64,000 bases of DNA, taken from JBBSJZ01 sp041751935 (GTDB lineage Bacteria > Planctomycetota > Planctomycetia > Pirellulales > Pirellulaceae). Shown here one piece after another: positions 1 to 7,701 of the stretch (its first letter is position 1; the number at the start of each line of letters is the position of its first letter). The DNA lies in NCBI GenBank assembly GCA_041751935.1, contig JBGSIA010000096.1:16775-80774 (forward strand). Direction: 5' to 3'. Position numbers and translations under genes: made by a program. Below the pieces are notes generated by a model. It was not told the origin of the DNA. It worked only from the letters and a program-made list of their open reading frames with translations, and searched no databases.

Positions 1-1370
1 GCTTCTGCGGGTTGATCGCCAGACGGTTTTTGGTCGGAAGTCGCTTCCTTATCCGCAGGTGCTTCCTTATCCGCTGTGGGCTCTTTTTCAGCAGGTGTCT
101 CTTTTCCAGCAGGAACTTCTGCTTCAGACTTTGACGTTTCCGCTGGCGGATCAGCTGGGGCGTCGGATTCATCATCTTGGAATACGACCAGACGAACGGA
201 CGTACTTGGCGTCGCCAGTGATTTCTCTTCGACTGACGGAGCGTCTGTTTCACCCGCGGGGGCGTCCTGCTCAGTCGCTGGCTCGGCGGGTGCCTCAGCA
301 GCAGGCTTTTCTTCACCGGCGGATTTCTCAGTAGCTTTTTTTTCCTCGACTGCGGGAGTTACTTCGGCAGCGGGCTTCGCATCAGCGTCCATCGCAGGAG
401 CATCTGCCGGAGACTCAGCCGGTGCATCCACGGGCAATTGGAAATCGCCGCCAGCCAAGCGACGCTCGTATTCGGCCTTGAGTTGTTCATCGGTAAATTT
501 GGCGGCTTCGCGATCCACATACGACTGCAAGTTCGCCACCAAGTATTCAAACGTCGCCGAATCGCGGCGTCGGAAACCAGGTTCAGGAGACTGATCGTTG
601 GGATAGCGTTCCTTGCCTTCTTCGTAAACGCTGCGAATATCCGCGGCACCAGGATTTTTATTTGTTTGTTCTAGGAAATCTTGAGTCATCACTGCGTAAG
701 CACTGGCGGTCGCCTGGCGATTGAGCTTCAAAAAGTTTTCCCACTGCTCCACAGGCGTCGTGATCGGAAGTTGGCCGTCGACGACTCCAGCGAGCGCACC
801 GCGTTGGTACAGCTCGGCGAGCAATTGGTGCCGCAACTGGTCATACAAATGGAATTTACCCATTTGATTTCGCGTGCTTTGCATCAGCAAGGCAATTGTT
901 TCGCCATCGCTGAGCGTGCCGTCGGTGAACTGAGTCAACCAAGTGGAGATTGCAGTGTCGTCAAGTTCGAATCCCAAATCGGATGCCTGGGCCGAGTACT
1001 GTAGCGTTCGAATACTGGCGAAATCGCTAGGATTTGGGTCAATCCCAACTCCTTGCACTTGGTTTGTCTGTGTGTCGTACGAGAAACCTGGCGTTTTGGG
1101 CTGGCCTCCCCGAGCGATGGTTTCTTGGGCCAATTCCGTCAGAAACCGTACTGTTGCCGCGTGATTGCGGGTGAAGTGGGTAATTCGCGATTGTTTCAGC
1201 TCAATCCCGTTAAAGCTGGCGAGTTTAGCGTCCGTGACGCCGCCACCGCTTTGCTGCAAGTACGTTTGCAGAGCCGGCAGCACCACAAAGGCGAACAATG
1301 CCAACAGGGTCAGCACGACCATCATCGGCTTGAGGTTCTTGCGGAAAATCTCAAATGGGCTGTTGCTCAT
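1..1370 (-). CDS. Membrane-anchored SurA/PpiD-like peptidyl-prolyl isomerase, C-terminus outside window
   Basis: The leftward frame is open from ATG at 1370 to the window edge (456 codons, no stop). It begins SPFEIFRKNLKPMM, followed by one hydrophobic segment (about residues 16-37), so it resembles an N-in membrane-anchored periplasmic folding factor. Residues about 45-310 are a helical, Gln-rich region of the SurA-N type found in PpiD-like proteins. From about residue 313 to the edge the chain is very rich in Ala, Glu, Pro and Lys, with short repeats such as PADKEA. The rotamase domain that would prove the function would lie beyond the edge. It diverges from topA across about 250 bp. The membrane anchor and coding frame are clear; the isomerase assignment is inferred from the N-terminal half. 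Confidence 0.72.
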   Translation of the reverse strand, partial: MSNSPFEIFRKNLKPMMVVLTLLALFAFVVLPALQTYLQQSGGGVTDAKLASFNGIELKQSRITHFTRNHAATVRFLTELAQETIARGGQPKTPGFSYDTQTNQVQGVGIDPNPSDFASIRTLQYSAQASDLGFELDDTAISTWLTQFTDGTLSDGETIALLMQSTRNQMGKFHLYDQLRHQLLAELYQRGALAGVVDGQLPITTPVEQWENFLKLNRQATASAYAVMTQDFLEQTNKNPGAADIRSVYEEGKERYPNDQSPEPGFRRRDSATFEYLVANLQSYVDREAAKFTDEQLKAEYERRLAGGDFQLPVDAPAESPADAPAMDADAKPAAEVTPAVEEKKATEKSAGEEKPAAEAPAEPATEQDAPAGETDAPSVEEKSLATPSTSVRLVVFQDDESDAPADPPAETSKSEAEVPAGKETPAEKEPTADKEAPADKEATSDQKPSGDQPAE

Positions 1371-1619
1371 CGCGGTTGCTTTCTACGAATCGTTTTGGCA
1401 AAAGAGAGCGAGAGTCGTCTTGACAATCCGACGACGGGCCTCAACTCTCATTGGGCGTTTCAATTTAAACGGGGCGCACGAAAACTTGCATCGAGAGGTC
1501 TCGGGCGTACCCAGCGACAAACATGCCGCAAGCCGTCAGGGTATCGCCCGTGGTTTTCAAGGGTCAAGCGGGATTCACTGTCTTCACATCACCTTTCTTG
1601 CGTTTATACGACAACTTTT

Positions 1620-4343
1620 ATGGCCAAGAGCATGGGCAAGAGTCTGGTGATCGTCGAATCACCGGCTAAAGCACGCACGATCTCGAAAATCCTCGGCAAG
1701 GATTACCAAGTCGAGGCAAGCATCGGTCACGTCCGCGATTTGCCCGGCGGCGCTAAGGACATTCCCAAAAAATTCAAAGGTGAACCCTGGGCGTACCTGG
1801 GTGTGAACACGGAAAACGACTTCGAGCCGGTGTACATCGTGCCGGCGGACAAAAAAAAACAGGTCGATAAACTCAAAGCGGCACTAAAAGACGCTGAGAA
1901 GCTGTATCTGGCGACGGACGAGGACCGCGAGGGAGAAGCCATCAGTTGGCACTTGTTCGAAATTTTGCAGCCCAAAGTGCCTGTTCATCGGCTGGTTTTC
2001 CACGAAATTACGAAGGAAGCGATCGAGCACGCCCTGCAGTCGCCGCGGCAAATCGATGTCGGCTTGGTGCGTGCCCAAGAGACTCGACGAATCCTCGACC
2101 GGCTGTACGGATACGATGTTTCACAATTGCTATGGAAAAAAGTCGGCCGCGGACTGAGCGCCGGTCGTGTCCAGAGCGTCGCCGTGCGGTTGATCGTCGA
2201 ACGTGAACGCGAGCGGATCGCCTTCGTCGATTCAACCTATTGGGATCTGGAAGCGATGTTCAGCACCGCTGGACAGGAGTCGCTGCCAGCAACGCTGTCG
2301 TCGGTCGACGGTCGAAAAATTCCTTCAGGGAAAGATTTTGATTCTAGCACCGGCAAGTTGAAGAATCCCGAATTTCTGCAATTGAACCAGGAACAAGCGA
2401 AACAGCTAGCTGATCGGCTCAGCGCGGCGGTTTTTCAAGTCACCAAGGTCGAGGTCAAACCGTTCACCGAGCGACCCAAGGCTCCGTTTACGACCAGCAC
2501 GCTGCAGCAAGAAGCAAACCGCAAGCTGGGGTTCACCGCACGGCGAACGATGCAGGCGGCACAACGCTTGTACGAGAACGGGTACATCACTTACATGCGT
2601 ACCGACAGCACGACGCTGAGCACCGAAGCGGTTAAGGCATCTCGAGACTTAGTACGCAGCGAATACGGCGACAAATTCCTGCATCCGGACGTTCGAACGT
2701 ACTCCAGCAAAGTGAAGAACGCTCAAGAGGCTCACGAGGCGATTCGTCCAGCGGGCACGACGTTCCGTAAGCCAGAACAGTTGCGTGGCGAACTGGACAG
2801 CGACCAATTCCGACTGTTCGACTTGATCTGGAAACGCACGATCGCGTGTCAAATGGCTGACGCTAAGAAGCAACGCATCAGCGTCAACATCGAGGGCGGC
2901 GGTGCGGTGTTTTCGGCCAGCGGCACAAGCATCGAATTCGAAGGTTTCTTGCGAGCCTATGTCGAGGGCAGCGACGATCCTGACGCTGAACTGGCGAACA
3001 AGGAAACGCTGCTGCCCAACGTTAAGGAGCAGGATATACTCGACGCCGTGAATCTCGACCCCAAGGGCCACACGACTCAGCCGCCAGCGCGATACAGCGA
3101 AGCGACGTTGACGCGTGCTCTGGAAGAGCGGGGCATCGGTCGACCCAGTACGTATGCGTCAATTATCGACACGATCCAAAACCGAGATTACGTCTACAAA
3201 AAAGGCCAAGCGCTGGTTCCCAGTTGGACGGCGTTCAGCGTCGTGCGGTTGCTCGAAGACCATTTTGGCCAACTGGTGGATTACGAATTTACGGCCCAGA
3301 TGGAAGACTACTTGGACTCGATCAGCCGAAATGAAGCCGAGCACCTGACGTACTTGCGAGAGTTTTACTTCGGCGATGATGCCAATACCGAATTTCGCGG
3401 TGTCGGACTCAAGCCGAGACTCGAGTCCAAGGTCCAAGAAATCGATCCTCGCGAAACGGCGAAGTTCTTACTGGGCGCACCCAGCGCGGGCGAGCATCGC
3501 GAAAATGTCTACGTTCGCGTTGGCAAATATGGACCGTTCATCGAGCAGGGAGAGCGCAAGGGCGCGATTCCTGTGGAAATGGCACCAGACGAACTGGATT
3601 TAGCCAAAGCGATGGAGCTGCTCAGTGCCAGCAGCGTGGAAGATAAACCGCTGGGGATGCATCCCGAAACGGGCAAGCCGATCTATGTAAAAGTCGGTCG
3701 CTTCGGACCGTACGTTCAACTCGGCGAAAACGATGATGACGAGAAAAAGAACAAGTCGTTGATGAAAGGTCTGGCGCCGGAGGACTTGACGCTAGAAATT
3801 GCCTGTAAGTTGCTGGCGCTGCCTCGCAATCTGGGCATTTACCCGGAAACCGGTGAACCGATCGAAGCCAACGATGGACGTTACGGACCGTACATTCGTA
3901 GCGGCAAGGACACACGATCTTTGCCGGAGGGTGTGTCGCCAATCGAAGTGACATTGGAAATGGCGATGGAGTTGCTTAAACAGCCCAAGACACGCGGGCG
4001 TGCGGCACCCAAGGAGCCGATCGTCACCTACGAGCAGAAATCGCCCGTCACGGATCAAGTGGTGAAGATCCTCGAAGGGCGCTACGGTCCTTATGTCACC
4101 GACGGCGAAACGAATGCTTCGGTGCCCCGTGGCACTGACGCCAAAGAACTGAAGTTCGAGGCGGCGCTAGATTTGTTGGCTGAGCGAGCAGCCGCTGGGC
4201 CGAGTAAAAAGAAGAAAGCGACAAAGAAAAAAGCGGCGACACCGAAAAAAGCGGCCACCGCTAAGAAAACGACCACCGAAAAAGCAACGAAGAAAAAGGC
4301 TCCTAAGAAGAAAACCAAGGGCATCGCCAAGAAAAAAACGTGA
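1620..4343 (+). CDS. topA: DNA topoisomerase I (type IA)
   Basis: Relaxes negatively supercoiled DNA through a transient 5'-phosphotyrosine link. The 907-residue protein starts MAKSMGK; ATG 1632 is an alternative. The Toprim domain shows VIVESPAKA near residue 10 and the acidic ATDEDREGEA motif near residue 100. The active-site GYITYMRTDS motif places the catalytic Tyr at about residue 325. The C-terminus lacks four-cysteine zinc fingers; it has four modules centred on G(R/K)(Y/F)GP(Y/F) near residues 637, 694, 755 and 820, the topoisomerase C-terminal repeat type. A Lys/Ala/Thr-rich tail of about 45 residues resembles histone H1 and probably adds nonspecific DNA binding. The frame is open upstream to about 1053, but similarity begins only at the chosen start. 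Confidence 0.97.
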   Translation: MAKSMGKSLVIVESPAKARTISKILGKDYQVEASIGHVRDLPGGAKDIPKKFKGEPWAYLGVNTENDFEPVYIVPADKKKQVDKLKAALKDAEKLYLATDEDREGEAISWHLFEILQPKVPVHRLVFHEITKEAIEHALQSPRQIDVGLVRAQETRRILDRLYGYDVSQLLWKKVGRGLSAGRVQSVAVRLIVERERERIAFVDSTYWDLEAMFSTAGQESLPATLSSVDGRKIPSGKDFDSSTGKLKNPEFLQLNQEQAKQLADRLSAAVFQVTKVEVKPFTERPKAPFTTSTLQQEANRKLGFTARRTMQAAQRLYENGYITYMRTDSTTLSTEAVKASRDLVRSEYGDKFLHPDVRTYSSKVKNAQEAHEAIRPAGTTFRKPEQLRGELDSDQFRLFDLIWKRTIACQMADAKKQRISVNIEGGGAVFSASGTSIEFEGFLRAYVEGSDDPDAELANKETLLPNVKEQDILDAVNLDPKGHTTQPPARYSEATLTRALEERGIGRPSTYASIIDTIQNRDYVYKKGQALVPSWTAFSVVRLLEDHFGQLVDYEFTAQMEDYLDSISRNEAEHLTYLREFYFGDDANTEFRGVGLKPRLESKVQEIDPRETAKFLLGAPSAGEHRENVYVRVGKYGPFIEQGERKGAIPVEMAPDELDLAKAMELLSASSVEDKPLGMHPETGKPIYVKVGRFGPYVQLGENDDDEKKNKSLMKGLAPEDLTLEIACKLLALPRNLGIYPETGEPIEANDGRYGPYIRSGKDTRSLPEGVSPIEVTLEMAMELLKQPKTRGRAAPKEPIVTYEQKSPVTDQVVKILEGRYGPYVTDGETNASVPRGTDAKELKFEAALDLLAERAAAGPSKKKKATKKKAATPKKAATAKKTTTEKATKKKAPKKKTKGIAKKKT

Positions 4344-4426
4344 GTGCTAATGACAACTCACCCTCTCGGTTGCTTTAATTAGACGAGCGACAGACAAATA
4401 CTTTGTTCCATTTGCATTTTAGGATC

Positions 4427-4487
4427 AGCCGAAGTGCGTTAGCACCCGGTTTTCCGTGTAAGAACCGGACGCTAGAGCGTTCCGGCT
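4427..4487. repeat. Imperfect intergenic palindrome after topA
   Basis: A 61-bp imperfect inverted repeat. The inner stem is CCGGTT (4446-4451) with AACCGG (4463-4468). The outer arms pair AGCCG...GTTAGC with GCTAGAGCG...CGGCT, with several mismatches or wobbles. It lies about 85 bp after the topA stop. It could be a dispersed repeat family or a T-less transcription-end hairpin; a single copy cannot tell these apart. Confidence 0.45.
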
Positions 4488-4547
4488 AATCGAATGCTTT
4501 CGCAACTAAAAACACCCCCTTGCAACTTTTACGGGAATTGAGAATTT

Positions 4548-4724
4548 ATGGCTGGAACTGAACGTGCTCGTGAAATCCGTCGTCGTCGCGCTCGCAGTAA
4601 GAAAACTGCAAACATTCTGGCGAGAGTCAAGAAAGGGACAATGGAGAAGCCCGAAGCGGCAAGAAAGCTGAAGCAAATGTCGACCGGTGCCCACATCATC
4701 ATCGCCCGTGAAGGTTTGGCGTAA
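4548..4724 (+). CDS. Small basic protein of unknown function (58 aa)
   Basis: A 59-codon ORF with ATG at 4548 and TAA at 4722. It begins MAGTERAREIRRRRARSKK, so the first 20 residues are dominated by Arg and Lys, suggesting nucleic-acid or ribosome binding. The remainder (KPEAARKLKQMSTGAH, then an IIIAREGLA end) looks like a short compact fold. It lies between topA and rplU on the same strand, with about 120 bp before rplU. I believe planctomycetes encode short proteins of this pattern, possibly the DUF6800 type, but that is from memory and unverified. Good codon structure and the housekeeping neighbourhood support a real gene. Confidence 0.72.
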   Translation: MAGTERAREIRRRRARSKKTANILARVKKGTMEKPEAARKLKQMSTGAHIIIAREGLA

Positions 4725-4847
4725 CTGGGCTGAATACCGCCGAAACTTTTCTTTCGTTAGGACTTTGCGGCGGCTGGACGCCTCGTTACACTACGCGGCT
4801 CAATTGAGCCCAAAAATAATCGTTTTGCCAGATAAGTGAGAAGATCT

Positions 4848-5162
4848 ATGTATGCCATCATCGTCGACGGCGGTCGTCAGTACCGGGTTGAGCCTGGGAT
4901 GGAAGTTGACGTCGACTACCGCGACATTGCGTCGGGCGAGAGCATCACCTTTGAAAAGGTGCTTGCGATCAGTGGCAGCGACGGCCTACAGCTTGGTGCT
5001 CCCACGCTGGCAGGTGCTAGCGTCACCGCTTCAGTGATTGGCCCCAAGCAGGACAAGAAGATTTATGTGCAGAAGTTTCGCCGTCGAAAGCACTGCAAAC
5101 GCCGGACCGGACATCGCCAATTGCACACCCGTGTGAAGATCGAAGCGATCGCAGCCAGCTAG
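4848..5162 (+). CDS. rplU: 50S ribosomal protein L21
   Basis: A 104-residue protein, the normal length for L21, which binds 23S rRNA in the large subunit. It begins MYAIIVDGGRQYRVEPGMEVDV, matching the family's YAII.GGKQY..E.G start. The C-terminus carries the conserved basic RRRKHCKRRTGHRQ region that contacts RNA. ATG 4848 is preferred over the in-frame start at 4836 because the family begins at MYA. In most bacteria rpmA (L27) follows immediately; here a strong terminator follows and the next gene is a protein kinase, so the usual rplU-rpmA pair is split. Confidence 0.97.
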   Translation: MYAIIVDGGRQYRVEPGMEVDVDYRDIASGESITFEKVLAISGSDGLQLGAPTLAGASVTASVIGPKQDKKIYVQKFRRRKHCKRRTGHRQLHTRVKIEAIAAS

Positions 5163-5237
5163 TCAAACGGTAAATGACGTTGCTGGATTCGGTGAGCTAT
5201 TGAGAGTCCCATCGGTTGAGATTGAGATTATAGTAAG

Positions 5238-5268
5238 GCCCCGCGAGTCGCTCGTGGGGCTGTTTTTT
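5238..5268 (+). terminator. Rho-independent terminator after rplU
   Basis: A 10-bp stem, GCCCCGCGAG (5238-5247) with CTCGTGGGGC (5251-5260), with one G-T wobble and a 3-nt loop. It is followed by TGTTTTTTG. It is 76 bp after the rplU stop and 43 bp before the kinase start, so it separates the two transcription units. Confidence 0.9.
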
Positions 5269-5310
5269 GTCCTATAACTGCTGCTCTCTGGACTCACCGG
5301 GAGACTTCCT

Positions 5311-6336
5311 TTGCCTTCCTCTCGATTGTCCGATTACAGCATCGGTGCGGTTTTGGGAACCGGCACGGTAGGGACGATTTACGCTGCGACGGAGATTGAG
5401 ACTGGCCAGGTCGTGGCGATTAAGAAGCTGCATCCGAGTGTTAGCCAATCGCAATTGATTCGCGCTCGTTTTAAACGTGAGATGACAATTCTCGCTCGCC
5501 TGCGTCATCCAAACATTGTGGCCTACTACGGCGGTGGCGAAGACGGCGATCTGCTGTACTACGTGATGGAGCTTGTTGACGGAGGCACAGTAAAAGATTT
5601 GCTGACTTCCAGCGGCCCATTCCCCTGGCAAGTGGTTGTGGACGTTACCCGCCAAATCTGTTCTGCCTTGCAATGTGCTCATAACCACGGTGTGATTCAT
5701 CGAGACCTGAAGCCGGGGAACCTATTTCTTACTCGACAAGCACAGGTAAAGCTGGGCGATTTTGGAATCGCACGGGACGTCACCAGCAGCGATTTGACCG
5801 ATCAGGGACTGACCGTTGGTACGCATGCCTACATGTCGCCTGAGCAGATCACGGGCGATGCAATGATTTCGGGAAAGGCTGACCTGTACGCGCTGGGATG
5901 CTGCTTGTTTGAAATGCTCAGTGGTCGAAAGCCGTTTCTTGGAGACAACTTTGCTCAGCTTTTTGAGCAGCACCTGCGAGCCGAACCGCCCCACATCAGT
6001 AACTTGGTGGGTGACTGTCCGAAAGAACTCGACGAAATCATTTGCCACTTGCTAGCTAAACGACCTGAAGATCGTCCTTTCAATTCGCGGCAAGTTCAGG
6101 GCGTGATGCTGGAAATTGGAGAAAAGTATGGTCTAGGTGCTACCGATACGCCCGTTGGATCGGGAAAGGATGTTGCTGCCGAACGGGTAACGGATATGGG
6201 GCGACGAATTTTGAGTCGCCAAATCGAAGTGCGAATGGGAGGATCGCCAAGAGCGGATGTTAGCTGGACAAAAATGCTTGCCCTGTTGGGTGTCGTAGCT
6301 GCAATCGCCGCTGTGGCGATCTTCGCGAATCGATAA
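5311..6336 (+). CDS. Membrane-anchored serine/threonine protein kinase
   Basis: A 341-residue Hanks-type kinase that transfers the ATP gamma-phosphate to Ser/Thr of unknown targets. The glycine loop is GTGTVG (16-21), the ATP lysine is Lys38 in VAIKK, the catalytic loop is HRDLKPGN (130-137), the metal-binding DFG is at 150-152, and the activation segment ends MSPEQ. After the kinase domain comes a basic linker, then one hydrophobic segment (about 320-338) and a short FANR tail, so the kinase faces the cytoplasm. There is no extracellular sensor domain. Translation starts at TTG 5311, preceded by GGGAG at good spacing; no ATG lies before the glycine loop. Confidence 0.93.
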   Translation: MPSSRLSDYSIGAVLGTGTVGTIYAATEIETGQVVAIKKLHPSVSQSQLIRARFKREMTILARLRHPNIVAYYGGGEDGDLLYYVMELVDGGTVKDLLTSSGPFPWQVVVDVTRQICSALQCAHNHGVIHRDLKPGNLFLTRQAQVKLGDFGIARDVTSSDLTDQGLTVGTHAYMSPEQITGDAMISGKADLYALGCCLFEMLSGRKPFLGDNFAQLFEQHLRAEPPHISNLVGDCPKELDEIICHLLAKRPEDRPFNSRQVQGVMLEIGEKYGLGATDTPVGSGKDVAAERVTDMGRRILSRQIEVRMGGSPRADVSWTKMLALLGVVAAIAAVAIFANR

Positions 6337-6510
6337 AATTGCTCGCCATCGCCCCGCATCCCCCTGATAAACAGACTCGGGCTTGTTATTCTAAAGCCAC
6401 GGTTGACCTTTGTCCGTCGACCCTGCCCACCCACCAACGATCGGCATTAGCCGTAAATTCTCAACTTGCCCTGTTGTCACAATGACGCCAGAGGCTTCAG
6501 GAAATCTCTT

Positions 6511-7314
6511 ATGTGTAAAGCACTTCGACCTCACGGCGGGACACTCCTCGTCGTATTCTCGATGATGGTAAGCTCGCTGATGACTCAATCGATTTCGGCT
6601 CAAGACAAAGAAAAGGCCGCCAGCGAAAAGGCACCAGTAAATGAAATGACGACGGAGGAATCCATCGGCTACTTCCTCGGATTTTCCGTCGGCCAAAACA
6701 TGGTTTCCCAGGGCTTCAAGAAAGGGGACTTTGATGTTCCGTCTCTGTCCAAGGGCTTAAACGAAGCACTTGCTGGCGGCGAGCCGAATTTGACCCAAAC
6801 ACAACTGTCTGAAATCAGCGGTAAGATCGAGTCCATTTTGCAGGCTCGTCAAGAATCGCAGATGGCTGAACTGAAGAAGACAGCGTTATTGAATAAAGAA
6901 AAGAGTGAGCTGTACATGCAGCAGAATTCCAAGAAGGAAGGCGTCAAGACACTCGAAGGTGGCGTTCAATACGAAGTTCTCAAAAGCGGGGACGGTGGTT
7001 CGCCGAGCATGGACGACACCGTGTCAGCTCACTACACCGGGCGTTTGACCAGTGGCAAAGTCTTCGATAGCTCCGTCGATCGCGGAGAGCCAATGGAGTT
7101 CAAGGTCGGTGGCGTTATCAAGGGCTGGCAGGCCGCGTTGCAAAAAATGAAGGTCGGCGACAAGTGGAAACTGCACGTCCCGCCAGAATTGGCTTATGGA
7201 GAACAAGGCGTTGTCGACCGCAATGGTGCCCCGGTTTTCGGCCCAGACGGCGAACGGGTTATCGGCCCTAACGAGGCGCTGGTTTTTGAAGTGGAACTGC
7301 TTGAAATCAAGTAG
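6511..7314 (+). CDS. Exported FKBP-type peptidyl-prolyl cis-trans isomerase
   Basis: A 267-residue protein that speeds proline isomerisation during folding outside the cytoplasm. ATG 6511 begins a signal peptide ending near SISAQ (about 31). Next comes a helical dimerisation region of the FkpA/Mip type (SIGYFLGFSVGQNM to about residue 140), then the FKBP domain (about 150-267) with VSAHYTGRL, GKVFDSS, GGVIKGWQAAL and ELAYGEQG. The segment after AYGEQG is longer than usual, inserting DRNGAPVFGPDGER before IGPNEALVFEVEL, so the flap over the active site is enlarged. It is one of three putative prolyl isomerases in the window. Confidence 0.93.
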   Translation: MCKALRPHGGTLLVVFSMMVSSLMTQSISAQDKEKAASEKAPVNEMTTEESIGYFLGFSVGQNMVSQGFKKGDFDVPSLSKGLNEALAGGEPNLTQTQLSEISGKIESILQARQESQMAELKKTALLNKEKSELYMQQNSKKEGVKTLEGGVQYEVLKSGDGGSPSMDDTVSAHYTGRLTSGKVFDSSVDRGEPMEFKVGGVIKGWQAALQKMKVGDKWKLHVPPELAYGEQGVVDRNGAPVFGPDGERVIGPNEALVFEVELLEIK

Positions 7315-7701
7315 TTTGCTCAATCGCCATCGATTGCTTAAGCGTTCTCGACTCAACCTTAAATGCACTACGAGCAGATTACATCGGCAGATTGTTTGCG
7401 TTTAAGAACGGGAGTCAAAAAAATCCAAAAACTTTTCGTTTTTGTGAAAAAAGTTGCGGACAAGCGAACGCAAATCTGCGATACTCCAAGTGTTGGCGAA
7501 CGCTTGCCCCGCGTTCGCTACACTTGAGCTCACCCTCTCTGCGGCGAGTTCTACGGTCCACGCTGGGGGTTGATTTTGCCCCAATCAATCCCTTGCGTGG
7601 GCTTTTTTTTTGCCTACTTCTATATCCAGCATTCCGCTGGTTCACGTCCAGGCCGAATGACTGTCATTTTGCTAACTTTTCGAAAATAGCTTGAGTCGCT
7701 T
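7315..7701. other. Structured intergenic region, possible small RNA (about 7489-7611)
   Basis: The 387-bp gap between convergent genes has no credible ORF. It holds an A/T-rich stretch at 7417-7455, a hairpin GCGAACGC (7496-7503) / GCGTTCGC (7511-7518) that can extend through AGTG (7489-7492) / CACT (7521-7524), and a terminator at 7558-7611. TGCGATACT just before the first hairpin resembles an extended -10 element. Together these could define a transcript of about 120 nt on the + strand; alternatively they are a long FKBP 3' UTR. It does not match tmRNA, SRP RNA or RNase P as I know them. Confidence 0.35.
7558..7611 (+). terminator. Rho-independent terminator
   Basis: A 17-bp arm at 7558-7574 pairs with 7584-7600 with a few mismatches around CCACGC/GCGTGG and TTGAT/ATCAA. 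The 9-nt loop is followed by nine consecutive T residues (7602 onward). It lies 244 bp after the FKBP stop, further than usual. Confidence 0.82.
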
